DNA of 64,000 nucleotides from Auricularia sp. M13 (taxonomy: Eukaryota; Basidiomycota; Agaricomycetes; Auriculariales; Auriculariaceae). The DNA lies in assembly GCA_037042915.1 (NCBI GenBank), contig CM073201.1, positions 310,001-374,000 of the forward strand. Reading direction: 5' to 3'. The notes beneath the pieces were generated by a model. The model did not search any database and was not told where the DNA came from. It saw only the letters and a list, made by a program, of their open reading frames with translations. The translations under genes and the position numbers were made by a program. Every line of letters begins with the position of its first letter. Positions within the stretch are counted from its first letter, which is position 1. Shown in pieces: positions 42,445-52,761 of the stretch.

Positions 42445-43598
42445 ATGGCACCACCCGCCGCGGCACCCACGCCCGTGATCCGGATAGGCAGCCGCCCCTC
42501 CTCGCTCGCGCGCGTACAAGCGCACGCCGTGCACCAGCGCCTTTGCGCGCTCTTCCCCTCGCACACCTTCGAGCTCTCCGCGCGCGAGATCCGGGTCGCC
42601 GGCGACCGCGACAAAGTGCGCAGCCTGCGCTCACTGAGCAAGACCGCCGAAAGCGTGTGGACGGCGGAGCTCGAGGACGCCCTAGTCGCCGGCGAGCTCG
42701 ACATCGTCGTGCACTGCCTCAAGGACTGCCCGACGGCCGTCCGCGCGGGCTGCGCCATCGTGCCCATCATGCCCCGCGAGGACCGGACGGACTGTCTGGT
42801 GCTTAAGATGGGATCGCCGTATACGAGCCTGGCGGACTTGCCGGAGGGGTCGGTCGTGGGTACGGGCAGTGTGAGGCGTGTTGCGCAGATTAAGAGGCGA
42901 TATCCTGGTCTTAGGTTCCTGGATTTGGTGCGTGCTGATCAGCATTCGAGCGATCGTTAACCTTAACCTTTTGCCAGCGCGGAAACATGTTCGTCAAATT
43001 CACCTCACGCGCGCACGGCGTCCGTCCATCCCCATCAACTAACACGCTCCACGCACACAGCGAAACCCGTCTCGCAAAGCTGGACGACCCCACAGGCCCC
43101 TACGCAGCAGCGATCCTCGCCTCCGCCGGTCTAATCCGTCTCAACCTACACGCGCGCATCACGGCGCCGCTGCACCCGCCCGACCTCTACCCCGCCGTCG
43201 GGCAGGGCAGCCTCGCAGGCGAGTTCCTGCTGTCCAACGCGCCGGTGGGCGCGATGGTGCGCGCGCTGGAGGACGGCGCGGCGGCGCTGCCGTGCCGCGC
43301 CGAGCGCGCGCTGCTGCGCGTGCTCGAGGGCGGGTGCGCCGTGCCGCTGGGCGTGTGGACGACGTACCCCGGGGCGGACGGGGCGGGGGCGGGGGGAGTG
43401 ATGACGCTCGAAGGCGTGCTGACGGCGCCGGACGGCGCGCGCGAGGTCTGCGTCGAGGAGAGCGCCGTCGTTCATTCTGCCGAGGATGCCGAGGCGCTCG
43501 GCATGCGTGTGGCCGCGCGTATTGCCGCGGGAGGCGGGCGCGAGATTATGGATGATCTCAGGGCTGAGATTGAGCGCGCTGTTGCAGCTGGCAACTAA
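42445..43598 (+). CDS. HEM3: Hydroxymethylbilane synthase (porphobilinogen deaminase)
   Basis: Joins four porphobilinogen molecules into hydroxymethylbilane, the third step of haem synthesis, in the cytosol. Exons 42445-42927, 42978-42988 (11 nt) and 43061-43598 give 343 residues, normal for the family. Visible signatures: IRIGSRPSSLARVQA near the N-terminus, AGELDIVVHCLKDCPT, PREDRTDCLVLK, LPEGSVVGTGSVRRVAQIKRRYP, and RGNIETRLAKLDDPTGPYAAAILASAGL assembled across the microexon. YPAVGQGSL and the cofactor-attachment loop EGGCAVPLG follow, with the Cys that holds the dipyrromethane. The introns are 50 and 72 nt with GTGCGT/CAG and GTTCGT/ACACAG borders; the second has an ACTAAC branch site. 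Without the microexon the conserved RGN would be lost. Start chosen at the first Met before the conserved region. Confidence 0.93.
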
Positions 43599-43920
43599 TA
43601 GTAAAGTTGGCCATGGAGCACTGTACTGTTATAGGTATGTTGGTTGGATGTAATCTTTTGCACAAATGGCACCCAGGTCCCAGCGAGAATAGGAGGATTT
43701 GACGTTCAAGGCAGTGTATTGGGAACGAGAGATTGCGGTCCTCTTTGTTCCTGCGAGCAACTCGACTTGGATTATGTTTTGAATGCCCTCCATTGTCTCC
43801 ATAGCAAGTTCTTTGCTCAACGCCACGCTCCTGCCAGTGTGCCTCTGACATTCCGCATCGTCTATCTGGGTCAGTTTTATAAGCTCGACTTGCAGTTTCA
43901 ACGGACGCATCCATCCGCCA
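43599..43920. other. Intergenic, 322 bp
   Basis: Short spacer between HEM3 and the downstream F-box gene in the same direction. No gene; probably terminator and promoter, without a signal I can name. Confidence 0.5.
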
Positions 43921-45453
43921 ATGTCCAAGTTACTCAAACGATCGCGCCGCCCGCTTCGACCTGTACATCTCCCGTCGGAGATCATCAGCAATGTCTTGAA
44001 CAGTCTTCTGCTGGGCGACATCGTGCGTGCGTCCCACGTCTCGCGCATATGGCGTTCCGCAGCGCGCGAGCATCGCACCTACTGTCGCCACATCACCTAC
44101 GATCACGATGCCGGCTCGGACAGGGACAGACCCACTGGCAGACGCAATGAGTCGAACCTGCAGTTCTTCCTCAGCCGACTCTCTGCGAGACCTCAGGGGA
44201 AGATCGACAGCCTGTCCATTTCCCTGCGCAACACCGCTTCAAGTTGGGGCTGCGAAACGGACCACTGGCAGATCTTCATCCCGGCGCTTCGAGCGTGTCT
44301 GCATCGCGTCGTGCAGCTCTATATTAGTATTAGCATCGACGACCGCCGCGTCCCCGCCCTCCTCACGGCTCTGATGGTTCCCGCGCCAGAATTGACGTCT
44401 CTCTCTCTCCACGGTCAGAGCGGGCACATTGTGCCGACTCTTCCTGTGGGCTTATTCGCCGGCCATGCGCCCAAGCTCGATGTTCTCGATGTCAACTGGC
44501 GTCTGCCCACGACACCCATTCCGGCATTCGCATCTGTAAAAGTTGTGAATCACGATACCAGCCAGGACGCTATGCCGGCTGAGCGGTTCTTCATCCACTG
44601 CCCACGACTTGAGGAGCTGCACATCGATTGCAACAGTGAGCCAATAGGAGATGCCTTCTTGGCCGCCTGCCCGCTCCGCCTCCGCAAGCTCTCCGTCACC
44701 TCCGCCAGCACCGACACCGACACCGAGCTGATCGTCCGCGCGTTCTCCCATGCCGGGCTGGAGCACTTCCGGGCCTACGCCCCGGCCGTCAACGGCGCCA
44801 CCTTCGCGCTGCTTCTCTCGCACCTCGCGAACTCGAACAGTACTAGTCCCGACGGGAAATTGCAGCTCGACATTCTATACGACCGCGAGGATATTTTCTG
44901 GGAGTTCTCCGACTACGACGCAGCGCGCGCGCGCTGCTTCGTCTTCTGGCACTCCATCCCGGAGCCTGACAATGACATGGACTCGGAGGACGACTTCATC
45001 GCAGAGCTAGACTCGGAGTACGCGGCCCACTGTGCCACCATCGCACACCGGATCGTCCGCCTCGCAATCGCGTACAACGTCCACACGTGGCAGTTCTTGC
45101 GCTCCATCTTCCCGGACACCACCGTGCCGCTCTCCGGCATCACGACGCTGTCGCTGGTGCTGTCCTCTACTACTACTACTACTAGTAAATTCGTCGACCT
45201 CGTTTGCCTGCCAGTGGGAAGACGTCACGGCGGTACGCGGCCACTCCCATCGTTGCGCCTCATTGAGCTTGTCGCTGTGGATGAAGTCCGAGTCGAGTGG
45301 GAGGTCGGCGCGCTCGCACATTTCATTGGGAACGTGCTCGGGCGTGTGGCGCGCCGAGAGTTGGAGATGCAGCTCAAGGGAGTCGTCATTGTTGGCGACC
45401 TCGGACGAGTCTGGGGGTATTTCAGAAGCATTACCATCGTACCGTGCGAATGA
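43921..45453 (+). CDS. F-box protein, single exon (paralogue 1)
   Basis: 510 residues. N-terminal F-box: VHLPSEIISNVLNSLLLGDIVRASHVSRIWRSAAREHRTYC. A long LRR-like region with regularly spaced leucines follows (LTSLSLHGQ, LDVLDVNWRLP, LEELHIDC, LRKLSVTSA). The C-terminal block is shared with the paralogues at 48.4 and 61.5 kb (LPSLRLIELV, MQLKGVVIVGDLGRVWGYFRSITIVPCE). Likely substrate-recognition subunit of an SCF ubiquitin ligase; target unknown. A (act)n trinucleotide run at 45167-45182 encodes a Thr stretch (STTTTTSK). The most divergent of the three intact members. Confidence 0.85.
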   Translation: MSKLLKRSRRPLRPVHLPSEIISNVLNSLLLGDIVRASHVSRIWRSAAREHRTYCRHITYDHDAGSDRDRPTGRRNESNLQFFLSRLSARPQGKIDSLSISLRNTASSWGCETDHWQIFIPALRACLHRVVQLYISISIDDRRVPALLTALMVPAPELTSLSLHGQSGHIVPTLPVGLFAGHAPKLDVLDVNWRLPTTPIPAFASVKVVNHDTSQDAMPAERFFIHCPRLEELHIDCNSEPIGDAFLAACPLRLRKLSVTSASTDTDTELIVRAFSHAGLEHFRAYAPAVNGATFALLLSHLANSNSTSPDGKLQLDILYDREDIFWEFSDYDAARARCFVFWHSIPEPDNDMDSEDDFIAELDSEYAAHCATIAHRIVRLAIAYNVHTWQFLRSIFPDTTVPLSGITTLSLVLSSTTTTTSKFVDLVCLPVGRRHGGTRPLPSLRLIELVAVDEVRVEWEVGALAHFIGNVLGRVARRELEMQLKGVVIVGDLGRVWGYFRSITIVPCE

Positions 45454-45658
45454 TGAAGATTAATTCTTTGCAATGACTGGCAGAGGTTTATTATACAAGT
45501 ATCCAGTGAAAATAATTTACGAGAGTCTGAGCTGCGTTCGTGCTGCGGCGTCAATCATAGAATTCAACGGGTACACTACAGCAGCCGACTGTTTTCACAG
45601 TGTGCTCCATAATTCACATGCATGATAGACCCTATTACACAGACGGCTGCTCTCTGCC
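45454..45658. other. Convergent intergenic spacer
   Basis: About 200 bp between two convergent stop codons; nothing recognised. Confidence 0.5.
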
Positions 45659-46393
45659 CTACTGAGTCTTTTTGGACGCGGAGACGTTATCAGCAGCCCC
45701 GAGGACGCGCGCAACACGAAGTGACAGGTCGATGCTCATCAACGGCGGAATAACGATCCACGGCATCATCATGCCAATAACCTGCCACTTCTGCGTCGGG
45801 GACATGATCTCGAATTCCGATTTGACGGCCTTGGACGCAGTGGGGTACGCGACCAGATAGGCGACGCAGGGAATAAGCGTGGTCGCCGTGGATGCGCCGT
45901 AGGCGATGAGCAACGGGTACCACTTATGGCGGCCGCTGAGCAACACCCATATGCCAATAAAGAAGATTGGAAATTGGAATAATCTATGTAGTTCGCTGTG
46001 ATCAAAATGTACGAGCAACAACCGAAGTATGCGCACCCCTCGATGTAGTGGAAGCATTTGAGCCAGAGGACGTCGACAGGTCTGGTATCGAGCAGCCCCA
46101 TGCCTCCGGCGAGTATTGGATCGTGGTAAGTGGTAAGGTACCACGTTACGATGTCTTGCATCCAGCTCGGCGTCCAGGATTTCGGATAGAGTCCTTGGAA
46201 ATCGACGAGGAGCGAAACGGGTATGTGCACCTGAGACATATGAATCTTATCTTCCTGGGAAAATGGTCACGTACGATGAAAAACGCGAGATAAAGCGCGT
46301 CAAGTGGGCGGGAAGACAGCGGCGGTACGACAGTCTGACGAGCGGGTATGGCGGTGAGCGCAGGTAGGTGAATCGGTTCTCAGCGCCCACCAT
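45659..46393 (-). CDS. EXPERA-domain membrane protein (TMEM97/sigma-2 receptor-like)
   Basis: Exons 46393-46391 (ATG only), 46334-46275, 46230-46037 and 45995-45659 give 197 residues. Joins: M-TVVPPLSSRPLDALYLAFFI-VHIPVSLLVDFQGLYP, and FHYIEG-ELHRLFQFPIFFIGIWVLL. The pattern of four membrane spans, HIPVSLLVDFQ after the first span, WYLTTYHDPIL in the loop, ELHRLFQFPIFF and ASTATTLIPCVAYL fits TMEM97 and the EXPERA domain of sterol isomerase-like proteins. Family members sit in the ER membrane and bind sterols or related ligands; no reaction is claimed here. A basic-ended tail (NVSASKKTQ) could act in ER retrieval. The last three introns are well defined by GT/AG and frame. The ATG-only first exon (intron 46390-46335) is inferred from lack of another in-frame Met. 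Confidence 0.82.
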
Positions 46394-47111
46394 GGTACGT
46401 CTTTCAGATCTTGCTACACCACCTAAAGGTAGAAGGGTGGAGTGAGGGTCGCGCTGGGAACCGCTTATCGGTAGTTGTTGTTTGTTCTAAAGCTACCGCA
46501 TCCATTTTTGACAGCCTGAAGCGCTCGATTGGCATGGACAGCCCGATCGTGCCTGTCATGCTGCAGTACCCTCACTACCTCGCTAAGTGCCGTATAATTT
46601 ATAAATATGCTGTGCATAACTGCGATTGTTGACCGTGTATCTTGCAGGAGCGACCCCTTACGGATTATGGCTTGACTTATGACTCTGTCCGTGACAGGCT
46701 GCGCAATGTGGGACTCGCGGTGGTGACTGGAGCGACCGACCGTACGTCCTCCGTCGCTGCGACGCATTGAGCTCGTCGAGAAGTCTAGTAGAATTCGCTG
46801 ACGACGGATGGGCTGGATGGGAAGTACGATTGCTTGTGTAACCTCGGAATCGCAGTTCAAGGCAACCCTCGACTAGAGAAAACATCTGATTGGAATTGTA
46901 GTGTATTCGAGCCAAAGGTTAGCAGGATCACGAAAAGCTGATGTGAGAAGGCCGCGCAGGGATTCAAATGCTATGGTGGTGCAGCAGATGAAGGGACCTC
47001 TGGGGCGGGAACGAACGACGCCGGGGAGCAATAGAAATACCAAATGCGAGAAGATCCGTCCCGAAACTGCGTCCACTGCTTGTCAGCAAGCTGCGCACTT
47101 GCCCACAAGCC
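46394..47111. other. Intergenic region with an F-box gene remnant
   Basis: No gene of its own. The stretch around 46746-46790 is a fragment of an F-box paralogue (separate entry). The rest should hold promoters of the divergent neighbours. Confidence 0.5.
46740..46792 (+). pseudogene. Fragment of an F-box paralogue (C-terminal part)
   Basis: The plus strand reads tccgtcgctgcgacgcattg followed by agctcgtcgag. That is PSLRRIELVE, the same block as LPSLRRIELVG in the F-box gene at 48.4 kb and LPSLRLIELVA at 43.9 kb. Flanking sequence no longer aligns. A decayed remnant. Confidence 0.6.
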
Positions 47112-47670
47112 ATGTCCGCTCGTTTCGAGTACGTGACGAGCGATTCTGAGTTCGATGGTGCGCACGGGCCAGACACTCGACGGGCGAAAGCGGACAGACT
47201 GCTCATCCACCATAGCAGAGAAATACGTCAGTATGCGCGGGACACAGTACAAGGCGATAGACGGGTACACACCGACCTGGCTGGGCGTGTTCAGCGCGCC
47301 TGATGGCCCATGGACCGCCACGTACGACTCGCAGAGCGACCCCGACCCCAGCATTCCGAAACCGGCAGACATGAAGCCACGGGTGGCCATCCTTGTGACT
47401 TTCGTGCACGAGGATAACGCGGAGCTCGAGCGCTGGTATAACGAGGAGCACCTGCGCATGCTCAGAGCCGTACCAGGCTGGGTGCGCAGCCGGCGGTACA
47501 GATTGGAGGGCGAAAGCGCAACCGTCATGGCCCTTCACGAGTACGTGGACAACGCATCATTCGAGAGCGCCGAGTTGCAGGCGGCCAGGAGCACTGATTG
47601 GACGAAGAGAATTGTGGAAAGCGCAGCCCTCATGGGGCGCCGGGTGCTCGAAATCTGGAAGAAACAGTAG
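47112..47670 (+). CDS. Dimeric alpha/beta-barrel (EthD-like) protein, copy 1
   Basis: Two exons, 47112-47157 and 47219-47670 (intron 61 nt, GTGCGC...AGCAG), give 165 residues starting MSARFEYVTSDSEFD. The core RVAILVTFVHED...ELERWYNEEHLRMLRAVPGWVRSRRYRLE...TVMALHEYVDNASF has the N-E-E-H and V-P-G-(x)n-R-R-Y pattern of small ferredoxin-fold (EthD/DABB-type) proteins, which act as dimers in catabolic or detoxifying reactions. No catalytic role can be fixed from sequence. A paralogue with the same exon structure lies at 62557-61994 on the other strand. Each is followed in the same direction by an F-box gene, so this is half of a duplicated block. Confidence 0.78.
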
Positions 47671-48364
47671 AGTGTAACCAGAAGTTGCGGCTTTAGACAA
47701 GTAGCGTGTTTAGACCTTTGACGACGAGCACAGTATGCATGAGCATGAGCCCAAGAGCGGGTCTACGCAATTCAATTCCCGATGATCCAAGTTCTCCATT
47801 TTTTATCCGGCGCTTTCCCTGACAATACAGGCCATTTCCGCAGAACCAGGGACAGCAGCAGTCTACAAACATGTCGAGGACTCCAGCGCGCGCTACTCTT
47901 AATGAACGTCATGTTGAAATAACACGGTCGGGTGCGCTGAGCGAGCAGGTCAGGCCGTTGAGAGTGCGGAGAGCGTTTGTCTACGATGAGCGGGGCACAA
48001 GCTCTGTAGGCAATCGCATGCGGGGCATGCATGCAAAGCAGCGGGATTATATACAAAGATCAGGCTCTGGTGATCTGATGCACAGCAACGGCACCTGGCA
48101 TTTGCACCAAAAGTCTGCAATTCCAACACGTCATCCACTTTCAAACCTGCGAACTTGATGCAGAAGAAGATTACGAAGGGTGAGCTCAACTCCCATTGTG
48201 TGCCACCTGGCCGCGATGGCTCCATCGTGGTAGTTGCCCTCGCTGCGGCTGGTTTTGTGCCACCTGATGGTCAAGCCTGAGATGAATATAGATCACGTAT
48301 CACTTCTCTTTCCTCCTCCGTCACCACCATAGTTGTTGTGCTCGCCAGATCAACGTCTCTCACT
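47671..48364. other. Intergenic, about 690 bp
   Basis: Between the EthD-like and F-box genes, same direction. Pyrimidine-rich just before the F-box ATG (ctctttcctcctcc near 48305-48320), a common promoter context in fungi. Nothing else recognised. Confidence 0.5.
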
Positions 48365-49804
48365 ATGTCTCAGGTACTACCCCGCTTGCAACTCCCACCT
48401 GAGGTTCTTGGGCGAGTTCTCGACAGCTTGAACCTGGATAACATCTTCTGCGCTTCCCACGTCTCCCGCATGTGGCGTACCGAGGCTCGTGCGCACCGCA
48501 CCTACTGCAGCAACATCAGGCTCCACCAGGGTTCAGCGTTGGAGTCAAATGTTCAGTTCTTCCTTGACCGGCTTGCAGCCAAGCCTAACAAAGCAATTCA
48601 CTTGGACATCTTCCTCCACGGGTCCCACGAGATTTCTGACCCAGTCATCCGCAACACCATCCTTCCCCAAGTCAATTCTTGCTTGCACCGTCTTGTCACG
48701 CTAAAAATATCCGTTTACGATCACTTGGTCCCCGACCTGTTCTCGGCACTGACAGGCCCCGCACCACAGCTGAGGTTTCTGTTTCTGACGGGTATCAAGG
48801 AATTGGACCAGACTTTGCGAGTCGCGCCGACTCTTCCTCTCGGCTTGTTTCTCGGACATGCACCGAAGCTCGTGGACGTGGACATTTCGTCCTTCCGTCT
48901 CCCACCGACGGCTATTGCGGCTTTCGCAAATGTGCGGACCATAACGCACACCATCCACATCCAAGATCTAGACGCCGCACGGGAGTTGCACCCCGAGCGT
49001 TTCTTCATCAACTGCCCCGTGCTGGAGGAGCTGGACATCTGGGCAAACGAATGCAGCATTACCGAGGCGTCCTGGGACGCCTGCCCGCCGCCGCACATCA
49101 TCAACCTGCGCAGCATGTCCCTCACCGTCGTAGCCGACAGCGCTCACACCGCGGTCGTCGTGCGCGCACTCTCGCACCGCGGCATGGAAAACGTCCGCGT
49201 CGACACGACGGACGTCGACGCTGATACGCTGGCTTTCCTGCTCGCGCAGCTGGACGACAGCCCGCACCTGCACCTCGAAATCACCGGCAAGAACGGCGTC
49301 TCGCTGTTTTGCACCTTCTACGACGCATCGCATACGCGCAGCCGCACCATGCGGCACGCCCTCGACTACGAGAGCGGGTGCACGGGAGACTTCATCGAGG
49401 AGCTAATGCCCACGTACGTCCCGCACTTCGCTCTGAGGGCCCCGCGGATCGTCAGTCTGGCGCTCACAGACCACGACGTCGCGTGGAACTTCTTCATTTC
49501 CATGTTCCCCGACACTACGCTCGCGGGCATCGAGACGCTGGAGCTGACTCTGTGCTGCGAAAGTGTGATGGATATGGAGCTGGACGGGGTAATGCGTCTC
49601 CCTTCGTTACGGCGCATTGAGCTTGTTGGCCAGTCGGGCGACGTTGAGTTAGAGGTGGACGAAGTCGCGTATTTGATGGGGAGCCTGCTTGGCTGCGTGG
49701 CGCGTCGCGAGTTGCGGATGCAGCTCAAGGGAGTAACGATTGTCGGCGACTTGAGGCGCATCTGGGGTTACTTCAAAAAAATCACCGTAGTGCCCTGCAG
49801 CTGA
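48365..49804 (+). CDS. F-box protein, single exon (paralogue 2)
   Basis: 479 residues from ATG at 48365 (MSQVLPRLQLPPEVLGRVLDSL). F-box: LPPEVLGRVLDSLNLDNIFCASHVSRMWRTEARAHRTYC. The rest is leucine-rich. Blocks shared almost word for word with the minus-strand paralogue at 60109-61551: HPERFFINCP.L.EL, VDTTDVD, HDVAWNFF/HEVAWNFF, GIETL.LTLC, MRLPSLR.IELVG, LEVDEVAYLMGS, KGVTIVGDLRRIWGYF. Probable SCF substrate adaptor; target unknown. No intron. A fragment of another copy follows 45 bp after the stop. Confidence 0.87.
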   Translation: MSQVLPRLQLPPEVLGRVLDSLNLDNIFCASHVSRMWRTEARAHRTYCSNIRLHQGSALESNVQFFLDRLAAKPNKAIHLDIFLHGSHEISDPVIRNTILPQVNSCLHRLVTLKISVYDHLVPDLFSALTGPAPQLRFLFLTGIKELDQTLRVAPTLPLGLFLGHAPKLVDVDISSFRLPPTAIAAFANVRTITHTIHIQDLDAARELHPERFFINCPVLEELDIWANECSITEASWDACPPPHIINLRSMSLTVVADSAHTAVVVRALSHRGMENVRVDTTDVDADTLAFLLAQLDDSPHLHLEITGKNGVSLFCTFYDASHTRSRTMRHALDYESGCTGDFIEELMPTYVPHFALRAPRIVSLALTDHDVAWNFFISMFPDTTLAGIETLELTLCCESVMDMELDGVMRLPSLRRIELVGQSGDVELEVDEVAYLMGSLLGCVARRELRMQLKGVTIVGDLRRIWGYFKKITVVPCS

Positions 49805-49847
49805 GACATAGTTTGCATGTGTATTCAGAAGAATGATTATCTCGCGC

Positions 49848-49906
49848 CAGCGGCCATTGAAACACTGGAGCTGATCCTATGCCGCAAAACCGAGACCGAT
49901 GGTGAG
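49848..49906 (+). pseudogene. F-box gene fragment directly downstream of paralogue 2
   Basis: Reads AIETLELILCRKTETDGEH. Corresponds to GIETLELTLCCESVMD of the intact genes. No longer part of an ORF; remnant of a tandem copy. Confidence 0.55.
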
Positions 49907-52292
49907 CACTGAGCGCTCGTCGGTCGGGGAGCCCTGTGGTCGGACATGATGAACGCGTGCTTGGATGGGTCATTGACATGAGAGGTTGCAATTTGCGATG
50001 AAAGAGGCCAGGCATATGTTGCGTATGCTCGCTCCCTCCCCCCAGGCCCAGTGGATTCCCGGCAGAGCGCAACGAGGGATCATCGGACGCTGGCCACGCG
50101 ACGTAGGAAGGGCGATAACGTAGGTGGAGGGGAGCCAGCTGGTGGGCGGAACAGACTGGGCAGTAACGTAGTACGCGAGCTCGACGAGAAAAGGCGCTTG
50201 CAAACGAGTTTGAGTGCAGCGAGCACGGTCATCGCTCCACTGGCAGTTCGCGCAGCGAAAAGGCAGTACTCCATGACGGGCGATCTGAAGTAGCGTGGCT
50301 CAGCATGGCCACCCGCGCGGAGTGACGCCCGTGATTAGACCACCCAGACCGTTACGGTCGACCGCCAGCACTGATAGACCCGCCGAAAAATCGGAAATTT
50401 GGCTGGTGGGGCAGGCACCGGAGTGGCGTGGTACTCCAAAGACGCATGCGTGCGAGCTGGAAAAGTTTGGACAGAGACAGAGATAGGTTGAAATCGAAAA
50501 GGTGGAGATGAGAGCTGGACATGTACGACGGCGTAAGATACGACGACGACGGCCCGGGAAAAACGTCGGGGGCTGGTTGAGGTTGTGAGTTTGAGGGGAG
50601 CGACAGCCCGCTTGGGGAGCTCGTTCGACTCATTCGACCCTTGGAAGAGAGGGAGCGGATGCAGGCGCAGGTAGTTGGCGTAGTCCGTGCGATAGTCGTC
50701 ATTATTGGGTACTTTCCGTGTCAGCGCGCTGAGACACTGTCAGTGTCAGGTCACATGTGGCCGACGATGGCGGCTGCACACCTCGACGCTGGGGCGAAGT
50801 ACCTCGTTAAACGAGTTGCCACCGTCTCAATCTCCCCCACAGCGGCCATACCTGCACATTGTGGAGCACTGGCAGGAGCACTGGCCGTCGCGGAGTTGGG
50901 ACGTTGCCCCGAGTCGCCGCAGTGGCCGAGCCGGCTTGTTGGTGCGTCAACCGAGGCTGCGCACCAGGCTGTACTCGACGTCGCTTCTCTGCGTGCACAT
51001 AATCGTCTTCGGAGCGTGTTCACTTCAATACAGGCGGGGGCGAGCAGCGTCGCGGTGTTTGTAGAGGTTGCCGCGCACCACCCACGACCCAGTCGGGCAA
51101 TGGCCAACGGGCCCAGTCCACTGACAGACATGAGAACAAGCGATTCGGTCTTGGAGCCCGACCCTCCGAGCGCAGAGACCTGCAGCAAGAGCATGGTCAG
51201 CCATCGACTCAAAACATGAAAACTTTTTGCCAGTGAGCCGCATCGCAGACGTACCTTGCGTGTCGCCGAACAGCGGGTATCACCAAGCGAGTGTGGCATT
51301 TCGAGGGCGTGGGATGCATATAGCCAGAGAGGTACTAATCAGTGTCGATGTGGAATGCAGATGAAGGCTCGGAGCCATGTTGAGGAGAGGCAACAGTGTA
51401 CCCCGGGCGCAGCTTTATAGCGACGGGTTCGTGCAGAGCGCTTGTTGTAAAGAACGAATGAACAATAAGCAGAGTGCAGAATGACAAGCGGCAGAATGCA
51501 TCGCGGCGGAAATCGTCTTCGAGGGGGTGGCACGCGCGCGCCGACTCGGACAAGACAAGCGAGTTCCTTCACGGCTGAATGTGGAAGAGGTATGGGAGCG
51601 CCATGGTGACAACTTGCAGACAAAAAGCTGGCTCAACTCTTTCAATGCCCAACAGTGCCGTGGCGTGCAGAGTCGGACGCAGATGGGAGGGACATTGCTC
51701 GCTCGTCGACAGCGCCAGGCTCCAGCGGCTCCAGAGGCCGTGCGCATGCGGTGTGCCCGCGCATCATTAAGCATACTCTGATCATGAGCGCGCAGAGAAT
51801 GTCGTTACGTCGTAGCGGATGTTGAGGTGAAAATCAACGGAGCAACATCGGCGTTTGAAACCGCTTCCGAAAACAACACCGGAAGCAGATTCTGCCGAGT
51901 TGCGCGGGCAGCACTGGCTGACTGGAAAGTGCGAGATGTGCGCTGTTATAAGCCTCTTTCTACTGTCATAAAGATATTTAGGTAGCAAGGGATTTCTGGC
52001 CCCGAGGTCATCGACCCCGAGTGCGTCAACTGTCCCGGTGTTAGCTGTCCACAACGGCTTCATCTGCACTGTTGGCACGGGCGAGGCATATTGCACCCTG
52101 AGTAAAGATGGGTTCAAACTCCCAAACGAAAGCATATCGCATACAGACTCCCGTATCAGTGCAGTACATCCATCCACCTACACCTCAGAAAACATCGCAA
52201 ATTCTAAACGATAACCCAAGCCCATCGCCCAACTGACAGCACCGAAAGCATGCACCTAGGCATCGGCGGCGGCGCGGCGTGCCCGGGGTCGC
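49907..52292. other. Intergenic region without a gene I can support
   Basis: 2.4 kb. Several frames of 100-190 codons exist on both strands (50352-50702 minus, 50641-51219 plus, 50751-51299 minus), but none shows a domain and they overlap each other. The one recognisable item is a fragment near 50155-50240 repeated at 52.7 kb. Confidence 0.4.
50155..50232 (-). pseudogene. Copy of the N-terminal segment of the small gene at 52.7 kb
   Basis: The minus strand from ATG at 50232 reads MTVLAALKLVCKRLFSSSSR. At 52761 it reads MTVFAALKLVCKRLFAGSSN. Similarity is lost after about 20 codons. Either a gene fragment or the first exon of an unresolved gene. Confidence 0.5.
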
Positions 52293-52761
52293 TCACCACC
52301 CCGCCCGACCCTCCTCAACGCGCCGCAGCCCGCTCGCATTGCCCCACTGAGGCTCGTGCGGCGCGTTGAACGCCTCGACTATGGGCGTCAGGACGGTGTC
52401 GCCCGGCATGTATCCGAAGCCGGAGGGCTCGATTGAGACGGAGCGGCTGCGCATCTGTCGTGGGGAGGCCGTCGTCAGCTTTTGGCGAGGGTTGAGTTGG
52501 GAGAGGGATGTGGGGAGCGGTGTGACGATGGAAGTGAAGGATAGAGCAGCTGGTACAGGAAAAGAGGAAGGGGACGGCGGTGAAGGGCAGTAAGTGGACA
52601 GTATGATGTGCGAGAAGGCGCTGTGACGGCAGATGTCAAGCCTAGTCCAGGAAGCGGAAGTCGTGTGGATGGAACTGGGAATGGGTACGAACGTTGCGCG
52701 AGTTGGACGAGCCTGCGAAAAGGCGCTTGCAAACAAGCTTGAGCGCAGCGAAGACGGTCAT
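52293..52761 (-). CDS. Possible small gene, structure unresolved
   Basis: Two stretches look coding. The first runs from ATG 52761: MTVFAALKLVCKRLFAGSSN then HSQFHPHDFRFLD, ending in TAG. The second is about 52461-52293: SVSIEPSGFGYMPGDTVLTP then EPQWGNASGLRRVEEGRAGW, stop TGA. Between them lies a pyrimidine-rich stretch ending in caaaag, as an intron might, but I cannot place a good donor before the TAG. Function unknown. The N-terminal segment is duplicated at 50.2 kb. Confidence 0.35.

Noticed and set aside
50641-51299. Overlapping ORFs of 192 (plus) and 182 (minus) codons
   Set aside because: They cover the same bases, neither has a domain or splice support, and I could not choose between them.
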